Shown piece after piece: positions 44,182 through 49,856 of a DNA stretch of 49,856 nucleotides (positions are counted from its first letter, which is position 1; the number at the start of each line of letters is the position of its first letter). The position numbers and the translations under genes were made by a program. The notes under the pieces were generated by a model. It saw only the letters and a program-made list of their open reading frames with translations. It was not told where the DNA came from and did not search any database. This DNA comes from Natronospiraceae bacterium (GTDB taxonomy: Bacteria; Pseudomonadota; Gammaproteobacteria; Natronospirales; Natronospiraceae), in contig SLND01000185.1 of assembly GCA_007133205.1 (NCBI GenBank), positions 1 to 49,856 on the forward strand, given 5' to 3'.

Positions 44182-44835
44182 TCAGAGATCCTGCTCATCA
44201 ATCTGGTTTTCCAGCCAGGGAATCATCAACTCAAGGTCGTCGGCGATCCGGTCGGCATCATGCGGCGTTGTGAAGAAGGCGCGGATGTGGCCATCCGGGC
44301 CGACCAGGGTGAGCGAGGCTCCGTGGTCCACCAGATAATCATCCGCACCTTCCTCCGCCGGTGGCATGAAGGGGACGCCCATGGCCTCACTCAGCTTGGC
44401 AATATCTTCCCTGTTCCCGGTGACACCAAGGAAATCTTCATTGAAATAGGGAACATAATCGGCGAGCCGGTCCGGGGTGTCCCGCTTCGGATCAACCGAC
44501 ACGAACAATACCCTCGGAGGCGTGACATCACCATTGGCGCGCAGTTGGCTGTCCACCCGGTTCATCTTGATCATGGTCTCGGGGCAGACATCCGGGCAAT
44601 TCGTGAAACCGAAGAAGACCAGGGTCCAGTCGCCCTCGAATTGATCCGGGGTCCAGCGCTCGCCATGGTGATCGCGCATGCTCACCTCGGGAATCAGGCG
44701 CGGCTGATCAAGGATGACGCCATCGGTCTGTGGCGGTTCAGAGGCAGCCTCTCCGGCCACATAGGCCAGAAAACCGCCACTGGCCGCGGCAGCCAGGGCG
44801 ACGCAGATGAGGAGGAGTTTGGTTCGCATGTTCAT
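44182..44835 (-). CDS. SCO1/SenC-family copper protein
   Basis: SCO proteins deliver copper to cytochrome oxidase or reduce its cysteines. The 217-residue protein has an N-terminal membrane anchor (about 5-25) and a thioredoxin-like domain with the copper ligands in CPDVC (CxxxC) near residue 72 and a His in DHGASL near residue 170. VSVDPKRDTP is the usual SCO segment. Starts at ATG 44835 or 44829 are close; a frame extending to 44856 is less likely. It is the first gene of the minus-strand run toward psd. Confidence 0.92.
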   Translation of the reverse strand: MNMRTKLLLICVALAAAASGGFLAYVAGEAASEPPQTDGVILDQPRLIPEVSMRDHHGERWTPDQFEGDWTLVFFGFTNCPDVCPETMIKMNRVDSQLRANGDVTPPRVLFVSVDPKRDTPDRLADYVPYFNEDFLGVTGNREDIAKLSEAMGVPFMPPAEEGADDYLVDHGASLTLVGPDGHIRAFFTTPHDADRIADDLELMIPWLENQIDEQDL

Positions 44836-45003
44836 TGTTCGTCCATTATCCCACAAGCAAAATTCTGTTCCATGGTCAGGTTTGCGGCATGCCAGAATCG
44901 TCGCATCCGGCCATGCCGGTGTGCCCTGACCGGAAAATGGCCAACTCGGTTATCATGGCGCAGGTGAATTCTACATGCCGCGCTGCAAGGGAAACGCAAA
45001 TCC

Positions 45004-45948
45004 GTGAGCGAAAATGATTACAATCAGGAACCTCCGAAAGAACTGACAACCGTGGCGGATTTTATCCGCTGGGGTGCCAGTCTGTTCAACCGCGCGGGTC
45101 TCCATTATGGTCATGGCACGGACAATGCCCATGACGAAGCCCAATGGCTGGTACTCCATGCCCTGTCGCTGGAGTCGCCCCTGCCCGAGCCGCTTTACTC
45201 GGCACGTCTGGCGGAGGACGAGCGGGCAGCGGTCATGCATCTGCTCCAGGAACGGGTACGGACCCGACGCCCCGCAGCCTACATGATCGGTGAGGCCCGC
45301 TTCGCAGGCCTGAAGTTCCACGTCAACGAGTACGTGCTGGTCCCGCGCTCGCCGGTGGCGGAGTTGATTGAAAGCGGTTTCGAACCATGGCTGGAGGCTC
45401 ATCCGGTACGTCGGGTGGCCGACCTGTGTACCGGCAGTGGCTGCATTGCCGTGGCCTGTGCCCTGGTCTTCCCCGAGGCGAGGGTGTGGGCCACCGACAT
45501 TGACCCGCATGCGCTGAGTGTCGCCGAGCAGAATGTCGCCCGTTATGATCTCGACCAGCGGGTCGAGCTCCGCCGTGGTGATCTTTACGCCGATCTGCCG
45601 GCGGATGGCGGCTTCGAGCTGATCGTGGCGAATCCGCCCTACGTGGATGCCGGTGCGATGGCCCGGCTGCCCGACGAATACCGCCATGAGCCGGAAGTGG
45701 CACTGGCAGGTGGCGAGTCCGGGCTGGATTTCGCCGAGCGGATCATTCGTCGGGCTGCCGACTATCTCAGCCCGGAGGGTCTGCTGGTGCTGGAGGTCGG
45801 CCGTGGCGCTTCTGCCCTTGAGTCCCGCTTTCCGGACCTGCCCATGAGCTGGCCCGAGTTCGAACGCGGTGGTTTCGGGGTCTGCCTGATCCATGCTGCT
45901 GACCTGGGTGTGCTGGAGGCACCGGAGGAGGGCGACCGTGCCGGGTAG
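45004..45948 (+). CDS. prmB: Ribosomal protein L3 glutamine methyltransferase
   Basis: PrmB methylates a glutamine in ribosomal protein L3. The 314-residue protein has an N-terminal helical domain and a Rossmann methyltransferase: [33 protein letters not shown] and the glutamine-binding NPPYVD near residue 210. VPRSP and its position beside aroC mark PrmB rather than PrmC. The GTG at 45004 is used; AAGGGAA lies about ten bases upstream. It overlaps aroC by 11 bases. Confidence 0.94.
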   Translation: MSENDYNQEPPKELTTVADFIRWGASLFNRAGLHYGHGTDNAHDEAQWLVLHALSLESPLPEPLYSARLAEDERAAVMHLLQERVRTRRPAAYMIGEARFAGLKFHVNEYVLVPRSPVAELIESGFEPWLEAHPVRRVADLCTGSGCIAVACALVFPEARVWATDIDPHALSVAEQNVARYDLDQRVELRRGDLYADLPADGGFELIVANPPYVDAGAMARLPDEYRHEPEVALAGGESGLDFAERIIRRAADYLSPEGLLVLEVGRGASALESRFPDLPMSWPEFERGGFGVCLIHAADLGVLEAPEEGDRAG

Positions 45949-47041
45949 CGGATTCGGGGAACGGTTTCGCATCACGAGCTTCGGCGAGAGTCATGGCCCG
46001 GCCCTGGGCTGTGTGGTCGAGGGTTGTCCACCGGGGCTTGCCCTGTCTGAAAAGGATCTGCAGGCGGACGTGGACCGGCGTCGGACGGGTCAGTCCCGCC
46101 ATACCAGCCAGCGCCGCGAGCCCGATCAGGTGCGCATCCTGTCCGGGGTATTCGAGGGCCGAACCACCGGTACTCCGATTGGCCTGCTGGTGGAGAACAC
46201 GGATCAGAAGCCCAGGGATTATTCGAAGATCCGGGATCGCTTTCGGCCCGGCCACGCTGATTATGTCTATCTGCAGAAGTATGGCCGACGCGATTATCGC
46301 GGTGGGGGGAGGGCCTCGGCCAGGGAGACGGTCATGCGGGTGGCGGCTGCCGCCATTGCCCGCAAGTATCTCGCTGAATCCCTGGGTATACGGGTCCGGG
46401 CCTATCTGAGTGCGATTGGCGAACTGGACCTGGCCCTGCGGGACTGGGATGCAGTCGAGCGGAATCCATTCTTCTGTGGCGACCCGGACAGGATCGGAGA
46501 GCTGGAAGATTACATGAAGGCCCTGCGCAAGTCCGGAGATTCGGTCGGCGCGCGGGTGGACGTGGTCGCCGAGGGTGTGCCGGTGGGTCTCGGTGAACCG
46601 GTGTTCGACCGCCTGGATGCGGACATCGCCAAGGCCATGATGAGCATCAACGCCGCCAGGGGCGTGGAAATCGGTGCCGGTTTCCAGGCGGCACGCCAGC
46701 GCGGCACCGAGCACCGGGACGAAATGAGCCCGGAGGGTTTTCTCGGCAACCAGGCCGGTGGGGTGCTCGGGGGCATCAGTACCGGCCAGGACCTGACCGT
46801 GGGTGTCGCATTCAAGCCCACTTCCAGCATCCGTCTGCCGGGCCGCTCGGTGAACGAGTCGGGTGAGCCGGTTGAGGTGGTGACCACCGGCCGGCATGAC
46901 CCCTGCGTCGGATTGCGGGCGGTGCCCATCGTGGAGGCCATGCTGCTGCTGGTGTTGATGGACCATTGGCTGCGCCATCGTGCCCAGAATGCGGACGTGG
47001 AGCCTCCGGGACCGGAGATTCCCGGGCATCCGGGGGCATGA
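45938..47041 (+). CDS. aroC: Chorismate synthase
   Basis: AroC makes chorismate from EPSP with reduced FMN, the end of the shikimate pathway. The 367-residue protein has [19 protein letters not shown], the segment [36 protein letters not shown], and [16 protein letters not shown]. Start is GTG 45938, with AGGAGG six bases upstream, and [20 protein letters not shown] aligns with family N-termini. It overlaps prmB and shares ATGA with the next gene. Confidence 0.96.
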   Translation: MPGSGFGERFRITSFGESHGPALGCVVEGCPPGLALSEKDLQADVDRRRTGQSRHTSQRREPDQVRILSGVFEGRTTGTPIGLLVENTDQKPRDYSKIRDRFRPGHADYVYLQKYGRRDYRGGGRASARETVMRVAAAAIARKYLAESLGIRVRAYLSAIGELDLALRDWDAVERNPFFCGDPDRIGELEDYMKALRKSGDSVGARVDVVAEGVPVGLGEPVFDRLDADIAKAMMSINAARGVEIGAGFQAARQRGTEHRDEMSPEGFLGNQAGGVLGGISTGQDLTVGVAFKPTSSIRLPGRSVNESGEPVEVVTTGRHDPCVGLRAVPIVEAMLLLVLMDHWLRHRAQNADVEPPGPEIPGHPGA

Positions 47042-48207
47042 TCTCGGCCCGACTGTCCAGCTTCTACCTGTTCTATTTCGCCGCCCTCGGGGCCCTCATG
47101 CCTTACTGGGGCCCCTATCTGCGTTCAATCGGCTTCGAGCCGTCGCAGATTGGCGAGTTGATGGCCATCCTGCTCGGTACCAAGATCCTCGCGCCCTATA
47201 TCTGGGGCTGGCTTGCGGACCGGACCGGGGCACGCATGCCGATCATTCGGGTGGCGACCTTTCTCGCCGCCACCGCCTTTACCGGCGTGTTTTTCGGTGA
47301 AGCCTTCCTGTGGATGGCGGCCGTCATGCTGACTTTCAGCTTCTTCTGGAATGCCGCTCTGCCCCAGTTCGAGGCGGTGACGCTCAATCACCTGGGAACG
47401 CGGATTCATCGTTACGGCTGGATTCGGATGTGGGGGTCTGTCGGCTTCATTCTCTCGGTGGTGGTGCTGGGCTCCAGCCTGGACCGGACCGGCCATGGCC
47501 TGTTGCCCTGGGTCATACTGGCCCTGTTCGTGCTGCTCTGGCTGGTCTCCCTGACCGTTCCCGAGCGCAGGGACCAGAGGCAGAGCTTGCGCGAGGGGTC
47601 CCTTGGCAGCGTGTTGACCCATCCGGCAGTGATCAGCCTGTTCGTGGTCTGTTTCCTGGCCAAGGCCAGCCACGGTCCCTATTACACCTTCTTCACCATC
47701 CATCTCCAGGATGTCGGATATTCCGGCCTGGCCGTGGGTTCGCTCTGGGCCCTGGGTGTGGTCGCCGAAATCGCGGTCTTTCTGCTCATGCCACGTCTGC
47801 TTCCGGCGGCAGGCCCGCGCCTGCTGATGCTGGTCGCGCTGGCGCTGACGGCCCTGCGCTGGCTGCTGATTGCCGGCTTTGTTGATAAAATACCCGTATT
47901 GATCGGAGCCCAGCTTCTGCACATGGCCAGTTTCGGCCTGTACCACGCGGTAGCGATTCACTTTGTCCATCGCTTCTTCCCGGGGCATGTCCAGGGCCGT
48001 GGCCAGGCCCTGTACAGCAGTCTCAGTTTTGGTGCCGGAGGGGCGCTGGGCAGCCTGGGCAGCGGATATCTCTGGGGGCCGGCCGGCGCCGAAGTGGTAT
48101 TTGCTCTTGCGGCTCTGGCGGCGGGGATCGCTTTCCTGGTGGCCTGTTTCGGACTGCCGCGGGATCGAGTTGACAAGGCACCGAAGAACATCGTTACCGA
48201 ACACTGA
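47038..48207 (+). CDS. MFS transporter
   Basis: The 389-residue protein has about 12 membrane helices and resembles the MFS_1-like group that includes the HcaT/3-phenylpropionate transporters. Typical are the first-helix start [19 protein letters not shown], the loop [16 protein letters not shown] and [20 protein letters not shown] in the second half. The substrate is unknown. It begins within the aroC stop (ATGA), suggesting co-transcription with prmB-aroC. Confidence 0.88.
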   Translation: MISARLSSFYLFYFAALGALMPYWGPYLRSIGFEPSQIGELMAILLGTKILAPYIWGWLADRTGARMPIIRVATFLAATAFTGVFFGEAFLWMAAVMLTFSFFWNAALPQFEAVTLNHLGTRIHRYGWIRMWGSVGFILSVVVLGSSLDRTGHGLLPWVILALFVLLWLVSLTVPERRDQRQSLREGSLGSVLTHPAVISLFVVCFLAKASHGPYYTFFTIHLQDVGYSGLAVGSLWALGVVAEIAVFLLMPRLLPAAGPRLLMLVALALTALRWLLIAGFVDKIPVLIGAQLLHMASFGLYHAVAIHFVHRFFPGHVQGRGQALYSSLSFGAGGALGSLGSGYLWGPAGAEVVFALAALAAGIAFLVACFGLPRDRVDKAPKNIVTEH

Positions 48208-48226
48208 GGAACAGGAGTAGACAGCA

Positions 48227-49246
48227 ATGAGCAAGCAAGTGGATGTAGCCGTCGTCGGTGCCACCGGTGCGGTCGGAGAGACCATGCTTTCCATTCTGGA
48301 ACAGCGCGACTTTCCGGTCGGCAGAATCTATCCTCTCGCCAGCAGCCGTTCGGCGGGCAAGAAGCTTCGCTTCCGTGGCGAGGAAATCACCGTGGAAGAT
48401 CTGGCCGAATTCGATTTCTCCCGGGTCCAGGTCGGCCTTTTCAGTGCCGGCGGGGGCATATCCGAGGAGTTCGCTCCCAAGGCCGCCGCGGCCGGATGCG
48501 TGGTGATTGATAACACCTCGAAGTTTCGTTATGAGGACGATATTCCGCTGGTGGTCCCGGAAGTGAATGCAGAGCGCATCGCGGATTACACCACCCGGGG
48601 CATCATCGCCAATCCGAACTGCTCGACCATCCAGATGCTGGTGGCGCTCAAGCCGTTGCACGACGCGGCCCGGATCCGCCGGATCAACGTGGCCACCTAC
48701 CAGGCGGTCTCCGGCGCCGGGAAGGCGGCCATGGAGGAACTGGCCGAGCAGACGGCGAACCTGCTCAACGGCAAGCCGATCGAATCAAGGATCTCGCCCA
48801 AGCAGATCGCCTTCAATGCCGTCCCCCATATCGATGATTTCCAGACCAACGGGTACACCCGCGAGGAAATGAAGATGGTCTGGGAAACGCAGAAGATCAT
48901 GGACCCGGAGATTCAGATCAATCCGAGCGCAGTGCGGATTCCGGTCTTCTACGGCCACTCGGAGGCTGTCCATATCGAGACCGAAGAGAAGCTGGGGGCG
49001 GCCGAGGCCACTCGCCTGCTCGAGAAGGCACCGGGCATCGAGGTGCTCGACAAGCGTGAGCCCGGCGGCTACCCGACTGCGGTGACCGAGGGAGCCGACA
49101 CCGACCCGGTCTACGTCGGCCGGATTCGTGAGGATATTTCCCACGAGCGCGGGCTGGACCTGTGGGTCGTGGCCGACAATGTCCGCAAGGGGGCCGCTCT
49201 CAACAGTGTTCAGATCGCCGAGATTTTGGTAAAAGACCATTTGTGA
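48227..49246 (+). CDS. asd: Aspartate-semialdehyde dehydrogenase
   Basis: Asd reduces aspartyl phosphate to the semialdehyde, the branch point to lysine, threonine, methionine and peptidoglycan diaminopimelate. The 339-residue protein has the NADP motif GATGAVGETM, the catalytic Cys132 in ANPNCSTIQM, AVSGAGKAAMEEL and the His in YGHSEAVHIE. Its 19-base distance from the transporter and asd-fimV order fit Pseudomonas-like genomes. Confidence 0.96.
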   Translation: MSKQVDVAVVGATGAVGETMLSILEQRDFPVGRIYPLASSRSAGKKLRFRGEEITVEDLAEFDFSRVQVGLFSAGGGISEEFAPKAAAAGCVVIDNTSKFRYEDDIPLVVPEVNAERIADYTTRGIIANPNCSTIQMLVALKPLHDAARIRRINVATYQAVSGAGKAAMEELAEQTANLLNGKPIESRISPKQIAFNAVPHIDDFQTNGYTREEMKMVWETQKIMDPEIQINPSAVRIPVFYGHSEAVHIETEEKLGAAEATRLLEKAPGIEVLDKREPGGYPTAVTEGADTDPVYVGRIREDISHERGLDLWVVADNVRKGAALNSVQIAEILVKDHL

Positions 49247-49261
49247 GCTATATTTAGCTCA
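49244..49261 (+). terminator. Hairpin at the asd stop codon
   Basis: TGAGCTA (49244-49250) and TAGCTCA (49255-49261) make a 7-bp stem with a TATT loop. The stem begins on the asd stop codon. No T-run follows, so it may be a weak terminator or an mRNA-end stem before fimV. Confidence 0.4.
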
Positions 49262-49350
49262 ACATTGTGAGAAATATCCTGAACATGCGGGCCGTAAATC
49301 CCTGACCCGTGGGGGCTGGGCGCTGGATGGGGTAGGAACGGGGAGTGAGC

Positions 49351-49856
49351 ATGAGACGACGAGTGGCCTATGTGGCAGGGCTGGCCTGCCTGGTCCAGGC
49401 ACCCTTGCTTTGGGCGCTGGGCCTGGGCGATATCGAGCTGCGCTCGAATCTCCACCAGCCTCTGGATGCCCGAATCGAGCTGATTTCTCCAGAACAGGAG
49501 GATCTGGATCAGCTCAATGTCAGCATGGCATCCAATGAAATCTTCGAACGCTACGGGCTGCGTCGCGGCGCCCTGCACGGCCAGGTGCAGTTTGAAATCG
49601 TGGACGAAGGGGCCACGGCCTACGTTCAGATCAGCACTGAAGACCCCATCAGGGAACCCCATCTCAGCTTCCTGATGGAAGCCAATTGGCCGAGTGGCCG
49701 CCTCCTGCGCGAATACACGCTGCTCATCGATCCACCCGCCTTCGGTCCCGGCGAGGCTGAAGTCACGGAACGTCCCGTGGCCGAGGCGGAAGTGCCCGAG
49801 GAAGCTCCCGAGGCGGCACCTGAGCCTGCGCCGGAACCGGAACCAGAGCCGGAACC
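49351..49856 (+). CDS. fimV: FimV-family pilus/polar protein (partial, N-terminus)
   Basis: The frame is open to the end of the window (168 codons). It begins with a signal peptide and the FimV mark LGLGDIELRSNLHQPLDARIEL, then the conserved VYLRITSxDPIREPFL-like segment (here STEDPIREPHLSFLMEANWPSGRLLREYTLLIDPP) and finally a Pro/Glu repeat region. FimV is a peptidoglycan-binding inner-membrane protein that supports type IV pilus assembly and polar signalling, and in Pseudomonas helps cAMP-dependent control. The LysM and C-terminal TPR parts lie beyond the window. GGGAG precedes the ATG. The FimX-like protein at 30547 belongs to the same theme. Confidence 0.9.
   Translation, partial: MRRRVAYVAGLACLVQAPLLWALGLGDIELRSNLHQPLDARIELISPEQEDLDQLNVSMASNEIFERYGLRRGALHGQVQFEIVDEGATAYVQISTEDPIREPHLSFLMEANWPSGRLLREYTLLIDPPAFGPGEAEVTERPVAEAEVPEEAPEAAPEPAPEPEPEPE

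Noticed and set aside
45767-47029. 420-codon minus-strand frame opposite aroC
   Set aside because: aroC is unmistakable on the plus strand; the minus frame is an antisense shadow.
1-49856. CRISPR arrays, tRNA/rRNA genes, insertion sequences or prophage
   Set aside because: No regularly spaced repeats, cloverleaf sequences, transposase or phage genes were seen on either strand.

Overview
The window is about 50 kb of gene-dense chromosome from a Gram-negative bacterium, most likely a gammaproteobacterium. Evidence: a beta-lysylation-type EF-P (Lys34) with both epmA and epmB; prmB next to aroC; asd next to fimV; a ParE/ParC topoisomerase IV pair; a tripartite RND pump; and SCO/PCuAC copper proteins. 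Codon use is GC-rich and even, and I see no tRNA or rRNA gene, insertion sequence, prophage or CRISPR array. The family cannot be fixed by reading alone; the many acidic secreted proteins and the regulator with a TolB-like propeller would fit Chromatiales-, Xanthomonadales- or Natronospira-like lineages, which is a guess.

Layout. 1-5.7 kb (+): riboflavin/thiamine/lipid operon ribB-ribH-nusB-DUF2889-thiL-pgpA, followed by a Ser/Thr kinase fused to a cyclic-nucleotide-binding-like domain. 6-10.1 kb: a three-gene island in which two secreted paralogues of unknown function flank a membrane-bound winged-helix regulator with a periplasmic propeller. 10.2-15 kb (-): a sugar/LPS-type kinase, xseB, ispA, dxs, folE2. 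15-21.4 kb (+): tetR-MFP-RND-TolC efflux operon behind a perfect 16-bp palindrome. 21.6-23.4 kb (+): secreted S41-like protease. 23.7-29 kb (+): parE-parC behind a promoter that overlaps a LexA-box-like sequence, then htpX behind a textbook heat-shock (sigma-32) promoter. 29.2-42.1 kb: three DUF3391/HD-GYP paralogues and a FimX-like degenerate GGDEF-EAL protein, interspersed with epmB/efp/epmA, a transglutaminase-like protein, a creatininase-family hydrolase, msrB and an amidohydrolase lipoprotein. 42.3-44.8 kb (-): SCO, PCuAC, psd, free-methionine-R-sulfoxide reductase. 45-49.9 kb (+): prmB-aroC-MFS transporter, asd, and the start of fimV, which runs off the window.

How the parts fit. The housekeeping genes sit in familiar gammaproteobacterial operons. 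Four cyclic-di-GMP-type proteins lie within 13 kb, two of the three HD-GYP proteins lack the usual lysine after the HD pair, and a FimX-like protein plus fimV point toward type IV pilus control. The least explained unit is the 6-10.1 kb island: regulator and second paralogue share a divergent promoter region, and both paralogues end in a DUF4168-like segment. It is the best candidate for an undescribed envelope-sensing system. The LexA-like site in front of topoisomerase IV is the most surprising regulatory signal.
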